Positions 16,605 to 25,879 are shown, counted from the stretch's first letter. The stretch: 64,000 nucleotides of DNA from Flectobacillus roseus (GCF_030056665.1 NZ_JASHIG010000007.1), one strand, 5' to 3'. Numbers and translations are program-made. Notes: generated from the letters alone by a model not told the origin.

Positions 16605-17057
16605 TTAGATATCCTCGACAACATCTCGCGTGTCGATGCTTTGAATAATGTCTTGAGATGATAATTTTAATTCATCTAACACTTCAGAATCTTCGATGTT
16701 GTTAGAAGCACTAACTTCTGTTTCGTCGATATGCTCGATGTAATCGGCCTGATGAATATTTTGATGAACTAAATAGCCTTCGATGTCCTCTGTTTTTACA
16801 CCAGAAAGAGATTCTTCTCCTATTGAGTCTTGACGAGGCATTAAAGTAAAATAACCCAATACCGCTACGAGTGTACAAGCAGCTAGGCTTGCCCAAGTGC
16901 GTCTTGCCGACCATGTGACCAAAGGAACCGTTTGGTTTTTGGCAGAAGTTCGTGCTTGAATTCGCATTGGCAAATCCTCAAAGTACCCATCAGGAACTTG
17001 AAATATCGTTTCCTTTGGGAGTTTATCAAGATCAAATTTATCGGATGAATATTCCAT
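16605..17057 (-). CDS. putative anti-sigma factor (single-pass membrane protein)
   Basis: A 150-aa protein with an N-terminal cytoplasmic part (MEYSSDKFDLDKLPKETIFQ, about 48 residues), one membrane segment near residues 49-68 (WASLAACTLVAVLGYFTLM) and an acidic C-terminal part outside. It lies between an ECF sigma gene and a periplasmic helical protein, the standard place for an anti-sigma factor. The N part (PDGYFEDLP) is of the short type seen in Bacteroidota, and no zinc-binding HxxxCxxC is visible. The frame extends to an ATG at 17132, but the ATG at 17057 gives a more protein-like N terminus. Function is inferred from context. Confidence 0.65.
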   Translation of the reverse strand: MEYSSDKFDLDKLPKETIFQVPDGYFEDLPMRIQARTSAKNQTVPLVTWSARRTWASLAACTLVAVLGYFTLMPRQDSIGEESLSGVKTEDIEGYLVHQNIHQADYIEHIDETEVSASNNIEDSEVLDELKLSSQDIIQSIDTRDVVEDI

Positions 17058-17242
17058 GGTATAAAATTTAGTAAAGGATAAATATCGAGGCCTCAATATT
17101 GTTCTTACTATTTTGGTTCTTTGACAGGCCAAATTTTGTAAGGTTTAATACAGGACAAAAAATGTTTGAAAATTAGTTAAAGAAAATATGGGATGGTTTA
17201 CAACTTCCAATGAACTTTAAAAATTTCAAAGAATACTAGGCT

Positions 17243-17788
17243 CTAGTTGTCATGCTCCTCAAAATACAGTTCAATCTTCTTCACCGCCAAATGATAGGAT
17301 GCTTTGAGTGCACCCACAGAAGTACCTGTAACCTCAGCGATGTCTTCATATTTCATATCGTCGAAATATTTCATATTGAAAACCAAGCGTTGTTTGTCAG
17401 GAAGGGTAAGGAGGGCTTTCTGTAATTTAAGTTGAATTTGCTCTCCCGATATCAAATCGGCAGATTCAATCTTGTTAGAAAGTTCTTCGGTAATATCGTT
17501 GATAGGAAGAAAAAAGCGGCGTTTTTTCTTAGCGAGAAAATTCAGGCATTCATTGGTGGCAATACGATATAGCCAAGTGTAGAGTTGTGATTCGCCTTTG
17601 AAATTTTCAAGACCACGCCAAGCCTTAATGAAGGTTTCTTGGGTAAGGTCATCGGCATCATCATGGTCAATAACCATTTTTCGGATATGCCAATATACCT
17701 TTTGTTGGTATTTACGTACCAACAAATTGAAAGCATAATTTCGAGAATCTGGGTGGTTAAATTTTTCGATTAACTCGTGATCGTTCAT
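17243..17788 (-). CDS. ECF-type RNA polymerase sigma factor
   Basis: A 181-aa sigma-70 family factor. Region 2 covers about residues 22-90, with the core-binding DDADDLTQETFIKAW and the -10 reading helix YTWLYRIATNECLNFL; region 4 covers about 118-175, with the helix-turn-helix YEDIAEVTGTSVGALKASYH. There is no region 1 or 3, as expected for ECF factors. It is the first gene of a minus-strand cassette with an anti-sigma-like protein and a periplasmic Spy-like protein, so it probably directs an envelope-stress response and its own operon. The target promoter was not identified. Confidence 0.93.
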   Translation of the reverse strand: MNDHELIEKFNHPDSRNYAFNLLVRKYQQKVYWHIRKMVIDHDDADDLTQETFIKAWRGLENFKGESQLYTWLYRIATNECLNFLAKKKRRFFLPINDITEELSNKIESADLISGEQIQLKLQKALLTLPDKQRLVFNMKYFDDMKYEDIAEVTGTSVGALKASYHLAVKKIELYFEEHDN

Positions 17789-17859
17789 ATAATTCTCTCA
17801 TTGTTTAGAAAGTCGATAAGAAGAAGTCTATCAACTAACGAAAACGTAGGCAATTTCTT

Positions 17860-17901
17860 TCAAAAAGAAACTATCTTCATTGGGCTAACAACTAAGATAG
17901 T
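17860..17901 (-). terminator. Rho-independent terminator of the transketolase operon
   Basis: On the minus strand ACTATCTT and AAGATAGT (17894-17901 with 17870-17877) form a stem with a 16-base loop, followed by TTCTTTTTG. It is 40 bases past the stop at 17941. Confidence 0.6.
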
Positions 17902-17940
17902 CTCTTTATGAAAGATAAAAAAGAGAATTATCTCAGAATA

Positions 17941-18900
17941 TTAAGCATTTTTGCGTTCGATAGCTTTAAGTGCTTTTTCGACGATGCTAGCAGCATTTAA
18001 GCCGTATTTTTCCATCAATTGTGCAGGAGTTCCAGACTCACCAAATGAATCGTTTACACCTACGTACTCAAGAGGTACATAGTGATGTTGTACTAATACT
18101 TGCGCAATTGAATCGCCCAAACCACCATTTACTTGGTGTTCTTCAGCCGATACAGCACAGCCCGTCTTTTTAACAGAGGCTAAGACAGCTTCAACATCCA
18201 AAGGTTTAATTGTGTGAATATTGATGATTTCAGCATTGATACCTTTTTCAGCTAAGATTTCACCCGCTTGGATAGCTTCCCAAACCAAGTGTCCTGTAGC
18301 AAAGATACTCACATCAGTACCTTCATTTACCATCCATGCCTTACCAATTTCGAATTTTTGGTCAGCAGGAGTAAATACTGGAACTACTGGACGACCAAAA
18401 CGCAAGTAAACAGGACCTTCGTATTCAGCAACAGCGATAGTCGCAGCTTTTGTTTGGTTAAAGTCGCATGGGTTGATTACAGTCATACCTGGAAGCATTT
18501 TCATCAAACCGATATCTTCCAAGATTTGGTGAGTAGCACCATCTTCACCCAACGTCAAACCTGCGTGCGAACAAGCGATTTTAACGTTTTTGTTTGAATA
18601 GGCTACCGACTGGCGAATTTGGTCATATACACGACCAGTACCAAAGTTAGCAAAAGTTGTAGCGAAAGGGATTTTGCCACCGATTGTCAAACCCGCTGCA
18701 ATACCCACCATGTTTGCCTCAGCGATACCTGTTTGGAAGAAGCGCTCAGGGTTTTCTTTAATAAAAGCGTCTAGTTTAAGAGAGCCAATTAAGTCAGCAC
18801 AAAGTGCCACTACATTTGGGTTGGTTTGTCCCAACACCTGCATACCAGCTCCGAAACCTGAGCGAGTATCTTTTTTCTCTGTGAATGTGTATTTTTTCAT
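17941..18900 (-). CDS. transketolase, C-terminal subunit
   Basis: A 319-aa half transketolase: the pyrimidine-binding domain (about 1-170) and C-terminal transketolase domain (about 185-310). The Glu that activates thiamine diphosphate lies in FQTGIAEANMVGIAAG, and substrate-site CSHAGLTLGEDGATHQ is intact. Together with the separate N-terminal subunit at 19012-19869 it makes a whole enzyme of the pentose phosphate pathway that transfers two-carbon units between sugar phosphates. Split transketolases are common in Bacteroidota and archaea, so this is not a broken gene. It follows the N subunit by 111 bases and is probably cotranscribed. Confidence 0.95.
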   Translation of the reverse strand: MKKYTFTEKKDTRSGFGAGMQVLGQTNPNVVALCADLIGSLKLDAFIKENPERFFQTGIAEANMVGIAAGLTIGGKIPFATTFANFGTGRVYDQIRQSVAYSNKNVKIACSHAGLTLGEDGATHQILEDIGLMKMLPGMTVINPCDFNQTKAATIAVAEYEGPVYLRFGRPVVPVFTPADQKFEIGKAWMVNEGTDVSIFATGHLVWEAIQAGEILAEKGINAEIINIHTIKPLDVEAVLASVKKTGCAVSAEEHQVNGGLGDSIAQVLVQHHYVPLEYVGVNDSFGESGTPAQLMEKYGLNAASIVEKALKAIERKNA

Positions 18901-19011
18901 TGATATATGCCTACTTGATGACGAGCATCAAGAAAAGTTCATGGTTGATTTTTGAAAAATTGTGAATGTATTGAGCTGCTAAAATTGGAATACAAACCCA
19001 ATATTTTACAA

Positions 19012-19869
19012 TTAATAGTCGCCTAAAGTTTCAGGCAATTGCGCTAATGCTGCTGCCAACTGTTCGTCGTTTGGAGCAACACCGTGCCACTTGTGCGAGC
19101 CCATCATGAAGTCAACACCTGCACCCATTTCTGTGTACATCAATACCATGATTGGTTGACCATTTCCTGAAAGCTCACGAGCTTGATTCAATACGCTAAC
19201 TACATCAGCCATATCATTACCTTTCATGGTAATAACTTTCCAGCCAAATGCTTCGTACTTAGCACCCAAATCACGGTTGTTCATAACCTTTTCAGTTGGA
19301 CCGTCGATTTGCTGACCGTTCAAGTCAATAAATGCTACTAGGTTGTCAACTTTGTGGTGAGGAGCGTACATGGCTGCTTCCCAAACTTGACCTTCATTTT
19401 GCTCACCATCGCCCATCAAACAGAATACTAAAGAGTTGTCCTTGTTTAATTTTTTGGCTTGAGCAGCACCAATGGCTACTGATAAACCTTGACCCAATGA
19501 ACCTGAAGCAATACGAATACCTTCAAGATGTTCGTGCGTTGTTGGGTGACCTTGTAAACGAGAATTTAATTTACGGAATGTTGCGAGTTCTGCTACTGGA
19601 AAATACCCTGCACGCGCCAACACTGAATAAAATACTGGAGAGATGTGACCGTTTGACAAGAAGAACAAGTCTTCGCCAGTGCCGTTCATATCAAATACTC
19701 TTTTACCAGATTCGTCAGATTTTAGCGTCATTTGGTCAAAATAAAGCCCTACAAGCAAATCTGTACAGCCTAATGAACCACCTGGGTGACCAGATTGGCA
19801 TGCATGAACTTGTCTCACAATGTCACGTCTTACTTGTGAAGCAACTTTCTGTAATTCTGAAATTTCCAT
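19012..19869 (-). CDS. transketolase, N-terminal subunit
   Basis: A 285-aa half transketolase carrying the thiamine-diphosphate pyrophosphate/Mg-binding site: GDGEQNEGQVWEAA with the following N in DLNGQQIDG, and the substrate His residues in CQSGHPGGSLG and GHPTTHEH. The C-terminal half is the next gene downstream. Its start is 43 bases after the stop of the peroxiredoxin gene (19912-20364), so the three genes may form one operon. A long open frame on the opposite strand (19332-19892) is a shadow. Confidence 0.95.
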   Translation of the reverse strand: MEISELQKVASQVRRDIVRQVHACQSGHPGGSLGCTDLLVGLYFDQMTLKSDESGKRVFDMNGTGEDLFFLSNGHISPVFYSVLARAGYFPVAELATFRKLNSRLQGHPTTHEHLEGIRIASGSLGQGLSVAIGAAQAKKLNKDNSLVFCLMGDGEQNEGQVWEAAMYAPHHKVDNLVAFIDLNGQQIDGPTEKVMNNRDLGAKYEAFGWKVITMKGNDMADVVSVLNQARELSGNGQPIMVLMYTEMGAGVDFMMGSHKWHGVAPNDEQLAAALAQLPETLGDY

Positions 19870-19911
19870 TATTGATTAGTTATAAGTTATAATGCTTTTT
19901 GAGACATACGA

Positions 19912-20364
19912 TTACTCGGTTATTACCTGACTCGTATGGTTTTTGGTATCGACTTTGCTAATGATGTCCTGAATCACGCCATTTTCGTCAATAATAAAAG
20001 TAGTACGTGCAGTACCCATGTAGCTTCTTCCATACATAGACTTTTCGACCCATACGCCATAGGCCTCCACAACACTGTGATCTTCATCAGAGATAAGTGT
20101 GAAACCTAAACCGTATTTTTCAATAAACTTCTTATGAGATTTTGGACTGTCTACGCTTACCCCTAATACAACGTACCCTTTTGCTTTTAGCGCATCCAAA
20201 TTGTCATTGAGGTTACAAGCCTGTGCAGTACATCCAGGAGTACTATCCTTAGGATAAAAATATAGGACTACTTTTTGTCCTCTAAAATCCGAAAGCTTTA
20301 CTAATTCTCCATCTTGATTCTTTTGTGCAAAATCTGGAGCTACTGAGCCTACTGTTAGTGACAT
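19912..20364 (-). CDS. bcp: thioredoxin-dependent peroxiredoxin, Bcp/PrxQ family
   Basis: A 150-aa thiol peroxidase that reduces hydroperoxides, using thioredoxin as reductant. The peroxidatic Cys is C45 in STPGCTAQACNL with the resolving Cys C50 five residues on, the atypical 2-Cys arrangement of E. coli Bcp. FYPKDSTPGCT and the Arg in GTARTTFIID complete the active site. There is no signal peptide, so it is cytoplasmic. It lies directly upstream of the split transketolase on the same strand. Confidence 0.95.
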   Translation of the reverse strand: MSLTVGSVAPDFAQKNQDGELVKLSDFRGQKVVLYFYPKDSTPGCTAQACNLNDNLDALKAKGYVVLGVSVDSPKSHKKFIEKYGLGFTLISDEDHSVVEAYGVWVEKSMYGRSYMGTARTTFIIDENGVIQDIISKVDTKNHTSQVITE

Positions 20365-20544
20365 ATCTTCATGGTTTTATTCTACTACAAATATCGGGAA
20401 ATATTGGGACATAATCCGAGAAAAAAATCCCCCTACTAGTAGGTTTTTGATTTCTAGAGGCTTAAATATATGGTGTCAAAAAGACACGATTTGAATATTC
20501 CACAAATATATGAGAAAAATTTTATTTAGAACAGTATAGAACAC

Positions 20545-22506
20545 TTATTTTTTTCTATTTTTTTTCGTGGCGTTTATCCAGGCTTTTTTAATAGCTTGTG
20601 GGGCTTTTAAGCTGTCGATAACTGCTGTATATGTTTTACTATTCCCTTGATTATCTACTAACTCCAAGGCCAAGTCTCCAATAAAATTCTGAGTAGAATC
20701 ACTTTTGACGGACCATATTAACGACTTCTTATATTCGTAATCACACAAAACAAACTTCCCATTAATGGTGGCTTTGAAAGACTTAATTCCAGATAGATTA
20801 TCAGAAACATGAAATGAAAAACCATCTTTGGTTTTATTGACTAAGGTTGCTTTTGGTGGGATGGTGTCTGACAATACCTGAAAATCGCCAAGAATATCGG
20901 TTTTGAAAGTTACCTCACCATTTCTCCAAGTTCCCCCAAGGAATTTACGATCATGATTGTAAACCGCTGTTTTATCAGGAGAAATAATAGATATTAAAGG
21001 CTTGAATGTGACCGTTATTGGCTTCTTCAGTGGTGTGAGCGCATCTGCAATTTGAATTTTATTTTTCTCGATTTTAGTGTTTAGATACAAGGTATCATAT
21101 AGCGATTCGGCTGGGAAAAATATACTTGTCCCAAGAGTCTTAAATGTTTGGTCGACACCTGAATAAATCGCTTTTTGGATGCCAAGAGGAAACTCTGTGG
21201 AGTCGATACGTATGCTCGTAGGAATACCTTTTCTCAAATCCCAGAGATAAATAGCCGTATTATTTTTAACAAATTTGATAGGTAGACTCTCCACAGTATT
21301 TTGTGTTACTACTTCACAAACTTGGTTTGAGTTTTTAAGATTTTTGGCGCTGATAATCAATGTGTTGTCTTTTGTTGAGGTCGCTACCTGAGTTGGGGCA
21401 TTGCTCGGAGTTACGGTTGGAGTATTAGTACTGATGGCTTGACCTTTTACCGTAAAATGCATTACACTCATATTTTCATTAGTGTCCCATATTTTTATGG
21501 TTACTTGGCGTGTTTCACCTTCCTTTACAAATATTTTACCTTTATTGACTAAAGGTTTATAAACAGGCAGATTGATATTCCCATCATCAATAAAAAGCTT
21601 TTGCATTTTCTTACCCGAACTTTTATAGGTAGGGTAATCAAGATGTATGTTTATATCGTTTGAATATGCATCAGGGAATTTCTCCAAATGAAAAAAGTAG
21701 GCTTCTTGATTGTCTACAAGCATTTCTACACAATTCAAACCGTTTGTGTGATGTGTATAATTCATGCGATCAACAGCCATTAATTCAATTCCTACCCAGC
21801 CGTTAGCCAGAATTTCACCTCCAGCAATGGAATAAGACCCGTCATGGGACTTAGTAGGAGAATATCTGTGAGTTTCAAAGTCACCCATCACTCGACTATC
21901 AATTTCCAAGGGTTTTATTGCAATCTCCTGAAAAACAGGTGGAGTATTATCTACAATTTCAGTAAAGCCAAAAAGTAAAGGATTCAGAAGGTTATTACGC
22001 CCATCGCGAATCTCGAAATGTAAATGTGGCCCAGCCGAACCTCCTGTATTTCCTGAATAGGCAATAAGTTGTCCTTTTTGTACAGGGAATTCGTTTGGCG
22101 CTGGTTTTACAGAAATTTCAAAGGTTTGTTTTTTCAAACGTTCTTGTTTAACGTAAGAAGCCATTGGCTCAGCGAACGCCTTTAAATGACCATATACTGT
22201 GACTAAGCCAGTTTTGGGATGGGTTACATACATTACATGTCCATACCCACGTGTTTGGATGCGCATTTCTGAAATATACCCCTCATCGGAGGCATACACA
22301 GGCAAGCCCTCTCGTCCTTGAGTTTTTATATCTAAACCAGCATGAAAATGATTATGCCTTAAATCGCCCATTCCACCAGCCAAATGGTTTAATTTATTGG
22401 GGTTGATAGGAAAAAGCATGCTGCCTTTTGGATACGGCAAAGTAAGTTTTTGAGAAAAAACTATGTGAGATAAACTACAGAATAAAAGGAATAAGACTTT
22501 CTTCAA
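20545..22506 (-). CDS. M23-family (LytM-type) metallopeptidase with C-terminal Ig-like regions
   Basis: A 653-aa secreted protein. Signal peptide MKKVLFLLFCSLSHIVFSQ. The M23 domain covers about residues 45-170: the zinc ligands H55 and D59 in HNHFHAGLDI, and the H161-L-H163 pair in GPHLHFEIRDG; these endopeptidases cut peptidoglycan cross-links. All catalytic residues are present, so it should be active rather than an EnvC-like regulator. The remaining 480 residues are beta-rich segments without recognised motifs, with a Thr/Pro-rich linker around 355-375 (TNTPTVTPSNAPTQ). This architecture is common in Bacteroidota envelope proteins. It is a single gene. Confidence 0.88.
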   Translation of the reverse strand: MKKVLFLLFCSLSHIVFSQKLTLPYPKGSMLFPINPNKLNHLAGGMGDLRHNHFHAGLDIKTQGREGLPVYASDEGYISEMRIQTRGYGHVMYVTHPKTGLVTVYGHLKAFAEPMASYVKQERLKKQTFEISVKPAPNEFPVQKGQLIAYSGNTGGSAGPHLHFEIRDGRNNLLNPLLFGFTEIVDNTPPVFQEIAIKPLEIDSRVMGDFETHRYSPTKSHDGSYSIAGGEILANGWVGIELMAVDRMNYTHHTNGLNCVEMLVDNQEAYFFHLEKFPDAYSNDINIHLDYPTYKSSGKKMQKLFIDDGNINLPVYKPLVNKGKIFVKEGETRQVTIKIWDTNENMSVMHFTVKGQAISTNTPTVTPSNAPTQVATSTKDNTLIISAKNLKNSNQVCEVVTQNTVESLPIKFVKNNTAIYLWDLRKGIPTSIRIDSTEFPLGIQKAIYSGVDQTFKTLGTSIFFPAESLYDTLYLNTKIEKNKIQIADALTPLKKPITVTFKPLISIISPDKTAVYNHDRKFLGGTWRNGEVTFKTDILGDFQVLSDTIPPKATLVNKTKDGFSFHVSDNLSGIKSFKATINGKFVLCDYEYKKSLIWSVKSDSTQNFIGDLALELVDNQGNSKTYTAVIDSLKAPQAIKKAWINATKKNRKK

Positions 22507-22593
22507 AACACTCTATTATTAAAAGGTGAATCTACAATTAATTCTATAATAGGGTAGAGGATATTATTTTTGAAGCGTTGATGAAATGAGGAA

Positions 22594-22617
22594 GTCAGCA
22601 GGAAAGAACCTGCTGAC
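22594..22617 (-). terminator. hairpin after the FAH-family gene
   Basis: GTCAGCAGG (22594-22602) and CCTGCTGAC (22609-22617) are exact complements with a 6-base loop. The T tract on the minus strand is poor (CTTCCTCATTTC), so termination may be weak. Confidence 0.5.
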
Positions 22618-22633
22618 GAGTATATAATCTAAA

Positions 22634-23245
22634 TTACTTGATTTCGAAATCAAGCATTTTTCTATCTTCAATATAAGCAGTAAGTCGGTCACCAATTTTT
22701 ACGGCGCCAACACCAGCAGGGGTTCCTGTAAAAATAAGGTCGCCTGTTTTGAGGGTAAAGTATTTTGAAATTTCGGCAATGATTTCGTCAAAATTCCAAA
22801 GCATCATGGATGTATTTCCATTTTGACGAATTTCATTATTTATTTCTAGACGAAAATTTAGGTTGTTCATATCTGCTATTTCTGATTTTGGAAAGAATCC
22901 AGAAATAGGAGCTGAGCCATTGAAACCTTTTGCTTTTTCCCAAGGAAGACCTTTTTCTTTCAATTTGGCTTGTACATCGCGAGCTGTAAAATCGATCCCA
23001 ATACCGATTTCTTCATAGTATTTATTGGCAAATTTTGCTTCGATGTTTTTACCCATTTTATTGATTTTCAACACGATTTCTACCTCGTAATGTAAATCAT
23101 TCGAAAATTCAGGAATATAAAAAGGCTCATTGTCACGAAGGAGCGCGGTATCTGGTTTGATAAATATAACTGGCTCTGAGGGACGTTCGTTTTGAAGTTC
23201 AGCGATATGTTCGGCGTAATTACGACCTATACACAAAATTTTCAT
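22634..23245 (-). CDS. fumarylacetoacetate hydrolase family protein
   Basis: A 203-aa short FAH-fold enzyme. The family motifs are MKILCIGRNYAEHI at the N terminus, the metal site Glu residues in LHYEVEIVLKI, IGIDFTARDVQ, and TGTPAGVGAVKIGD near the C terminus. Enzymes of this size act as oxaloacetate or acylpyruvate hydrolases or decarboxylate or isomerise aromatic ring-cleavage products; the sequence alone does not decide which. No aromatic degradation genes are nearby, so an acylpyruvate/oxaloacetate housekeeping role is more likely. Monocistronic. Confidence 0.9.
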   Translation of the reverse strand: MKILCIGRNYAEHIAELQNERPSEPVIFIKPDTALLRDNEPFYIPEFSNDLHYEVEIVLKINKMGKNIEAKFANKYYEEIGIGIDFTARDVQAKLKEKGLPWEKAKGFNGSAPISGFFPKSEIADMNNLNFRLEINNEIRQNGNTSMMLWNFDEIIAEISKYFTLKTGDLIFTGTPAGVGAVKIGDRLTAYIEDRKMLDFEIK

Positions 23246-23560
23246 AAAAAATCGTTAATAGTGAAATTGAAGGAGTTCTCTAAGTAATTTTCATCGAGTA
23301 TGCCCAAAAACGATGATTTTCAGCGTCATAGCATTGAGCTAATGCTATGATATCATCAAACAATGTATTCTTATCTGATTAGCAAGGTTGACGAATGTTA
23401 TACTTTATTACAAAACTACGTCGAAATACTAGAAAATTTAGTACCTTTTTACAACTTTTGCGTCTGAATACAAAATATGTATAGTCATAAAGGCATTTTC
23501 AATTATTTAAGCCTCGAAATGCCAACCGTCATTTTTTTATTTATCAATTTATATATCATT

Positions 23561-24412
23561 ATGAAACGTATCTTATTATACATTCCGCTTGTAGTAGCAG
23601 GATTAGTTTGGGCTTGTAGTAGTGTACCTATTACTGGACGTAAGCAATTTTTGTTGGTATCAGACGACGAAATGAACTCTATGGCCTTGACGAGTTACAA
23701 ACAATTTTTGGATACTAATAAAGTAATATCTCCAACTACCCAACAAGCTGCAATGGTAAAAAAGGTAGGAGATAAAATTGCCAAGGCTGCCCAACAATAC
23801 TTTGAGCAAACTGGTAATCCTAATTATTTGCAAGGATATCAATGGCAAACAGAGCTAGTACAAAGTAGCGAAGTAAATGCTTGGTGTATGCCAGGAGGTA
23901 AGATGGTTGTTTATACAGGTATTTTGCCTGTAACACAAAATGAGGCAGGCCTTGCTGTTGTAATGGGTCATGAAGTATCGCATGCCATAGCCAAACATGG
24001 TGCTGAACGCATGAGTCAAGGTATGATTGCTCAAGGGCTTCTAGCGGCTGGACAAGTAGGCTTGGGTATTGCGATGAAAGATAAGCCGCAAGCAACTCAG
24101 AGTTTGTGGAACACTGTTTTTGGAGTAGCTGCACCAGCAGGCGCACAATTGACCTTACTAGCAAATGGTCGTGGACAAGAATCAGAAGCTGATCACTTGG
24201 GATTAATTTTTATGTCAATGGCAGGATACGATCCTAACGAGGCCGTTAGCTTTTGGGGAAGAATGGCAAAATTGGGTTCAGGGTCAAAACCTCCTAAAAT
24301 TTTGTCGACGCACCCAACTGATGAACAACGTATTGCGGATATTAAAAGTATTTTACCTGAGGCCATGAAATATTATAAACCAGCAGGTACGGGAGGAGTA
24401 CAGAGAAACTAG
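23561..24412 (+). CDS. M48-family metallopeptidase, lipoprotein
   Basis: A 283-aa zinc endopeptidase of the Oma1/LoiP/BepA type, which acts on membrane or outer-membrane proteins in the envelope. The first residues MKRILLYIPLVVAGLVWAC form a lipoprotein signal with C19 as the modified Cys. The zinc motif HEVSH is in VVMGHEVSHAIAKH, and the third ligand is in ESEADHLGL. The STHPTDEQRI motif near the C terminus is typical of the LoiP group. The frame extends upstream to 23477, but the lipobox fixes the start at 23561. Monocistronic; followed by a repeat-rich intergenic region. Confidence 0.9.
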   Translation: MKRILLYIPLVVAGLVWACSSVPITGRKQFLLVSDDEMNSMALTSYKQFLDTNKVISPTTQQAAMVKKVGDKIAKAAQQYFEQTGNPNYLQGYQWQTELVQSSEVNAWCMPGGKMVVYTGILPVTQNEAGLAVVMGHEVSHAIAKHGAERMSQGMIAQGLLAAGQVGLGIAMKDKPQATQSLWNTVFGVAAPAGAQLTLLANGRGQESEADHLGLIFMSMAGYDPNEAVSFWGRMAKLGSGSKPPKILSTHPTDEQRIADIKSILPEAMKYYKPAGTGGVQRN

Positions 24413-24453
24413 GAGGAGTGGTGAGTTTTGAATTGTGAATGATGAATTAGTAG
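24412..24453 (-). repeat. weak copy of the TTCACAATTCACAACTCA repeat
   Basis: Read on the minus strand it holds AATTCATCATTCACAATTC and AAAACTCACC, in the same block order as the better copies at 10.9 and 63.2 kb. It starts at the stop codon of the M48 gene. Confidence 0.4.
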
Positions 24454-24490
24454 TGTACGAAGGAATATAAAACTGTTTATTTCGGATATC

Positions 24491-24598
24491 GGATGTTGGA
24501 TTTCGGAAGTGTAAGCTTTTATTTTTTGTAAAAAATAAATTAAAATACCTTTGTTTATCACAAAATACAGAAGCTTATACTTCCGAAATCCAACATCC
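24491..24598. repeat. 28-bp inverted repeat around an A/T-rich core
   Basis: The arms 24491-24518 and 24571-24598 (starting GGATGTTGGATTTCGGAAG) are reverse complements with one mismatch, around a 52-base A/T-rich core that itself holds ATTTTTT/AAAAAAT. It lies between the convergent M48 and sucC genes, before the true terminator. No ORF; it looks like a small non-coding mobile or folded element. Confidence 0.65.
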
Positions 24599-24625
24599 CA
24601 AATCAGCAATATCTGGAATTGCGTT

Positions 24626-24664
24626 AAACAAAAAAGCTATCCCGAGGGATAGCTTTTTTTGTTT
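24626..24664. terminator. bidirectional Rho-independent terminator
   Basis: AAAAAAGCTATCCC (24630-24643) pairs with GGGATAGCTTTTTT around the two-base loop GA, with a T run on each strand. It ends sucC on the minus strand. Confidence 0.9.
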
Positions 24665-24679
24665 TGGGTATATCTCAGA

Positions 24680-25879
24680 TTAGATAGTTCCAGCTAAAAC
24701 TTTCTCTACTTTCTCAGCAGCTTCTTTCAAAACTACAGCAGAGTAAACTTTAAGACCTGATTCATCGATGATTTTAGCACCTTCAGCAGCGTTTGTTCCT
24801 TGCAAACGAACGATGATAGGTACAGGAATATCACCAATAGCTTTGTAAGCTTCAACAACACCAGTAGCAACACGGTCACAACGAACGATACCACCGAAGA
24901 TGTTGATAAGGATAGCCTTAACGTTTGGATCTTTCAAGATAATACGGAAACCAGCTTCTACTGTTTTAGCGTTTGCACCACCCCCAACGTCAAGGAAGTT
25001 AGCAGGCTCGCCACCAGAAAGTTTGATGATGTCCATTGTAGCCATTGCCAAACCAGCACCATTTACCATACAACCAACGTTACCGTCAAGTTTTACATAG
25101 TTAAGGTCGTTTGCAGAAGCTTCAACTTCTAAAGGATCCTCTTCGCTAGTATCACGCAAAGCGATGAAATCTGGGTGACGGAACAATGCGTTGTCATCAA
25201 GATTCACTTTAGCATCAACAGCTAAGATTTTATTATCTGAAGTCTTCAACACAGGGTTGATTTCGAACATTGAAGAGTCAGTATTCAAATATGCTTTGTA
25301 AAGCGCATTGATGAATTTCACCATTTCTTTGAAAGCCTCACCAGACAAACCAAGTGCGAAAGCAACTTTACGAGCTTGGAATTGTTGAAGACCAACACGA
25401 GGATCAATCCATTCTTTGATGATTTTCTCTGGAGAATGTTCAGCCACCTCTTCGATGTCCATACCACCTTCTGTAGAAGCCATAATAACGTTACAGCCTT
25501 TAGCACGATCTAATAAAATAGAAAGATAGTACTCTTTAATTTCAGAAGGACCTGGATAGTAAACATCTTCCGAGATCAAAACTTTGTGAACTTTTTTACC
25601 TTCTGGACCAGTTTGGTGAGTAATCAACTGCATTCCTAGGATTTGTTCTGCTTTTTCACGAACTTCTTCTAGGTTTTTAGCAAGTTTAACACCACCTCCT
25701 TTACCGCGTCCACCTGCGTGGATTTGAGCCTTCACTACGTGCCATCCGGTACCAGTTTTGGCCGTTAATTCACGGGCAGCTTCTACTGCCAGTGCTGGTG
25801 TATCAACAACGATGCCTTCTTGGATGCGAACACCGTAGCTTTTCAAAATGTCTTTAGCTTGATACTCGTGAATGTTCAT
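24680..25879 (-). CDS. sucC: succinyl-CoA ligase (ADP-forming) beta subunit
   Basis: A 399-aa TCA cycle enzyme subunit that makes ATP from succinyl-CoA. The N-terminal ATP-grasp domain (about 1-240) starts MNIHEYQAKDILKSYGV and holds KAQIHAGGRGKGGGVK; metal and nucleotide residues are in MFEINPVLK and AVDAKVNLDDNA. The C-terminal ligase domain has GNVGCMVNGAGLAMATMD and NIFGGIVRCD. The alpha subunit (sucD) is not in the window, so the two genes are unlinked, as often seen in Bacteroidota. Confidence 0.97.
   Translation of the reverse strand: MNIHEYQAKDILKSYGVRIQEGIVVDTPALAVEAARELTAKTGTGWHVVKAQIHAGGRGKGGGVKLAKNLEEVREKAEQILGMQLITHQTGPEGKKVHKVLISEDVYYPGPSEIKEYYLSILLDRAKGCNVIMASTEGGMDIEEVAEHSPEKIIKEWIDPRVGLQQFQARKVAFALGLSGEAFKEMVKFINALYKAYLNTDSSMFEINPVLKTSDNKILAVDAKVNLDDNALFRHPDFIALRDTSEEDPLEVEASANDLNYVKLDGNVGCMVNGAGLAMATMDIIKLSGGEPANFLDVGGGANAKTVEAGFRIILKDPNVKAILINIFGGIVRCDRVATGVVEAYKAIGDIPVPIIVRLQGTNAAEGAKIIDESGLKVYSAVVLKEAAEKVEKVLAGTI

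Noticed and set aside
18900..19012. Frameshifted or broken transketolase
   Set aside because: Each half starts and ends cleanly with its own domain set and a gap of 111 bases; split transketolases are normal in this phylum.
19332..19892. 186-codon plus-strand frame antisense to the transketolase N subunit
   Set aside because: The opposite frame is a fully conserved transketolase; the antisense frame is explained by its codon pattern.
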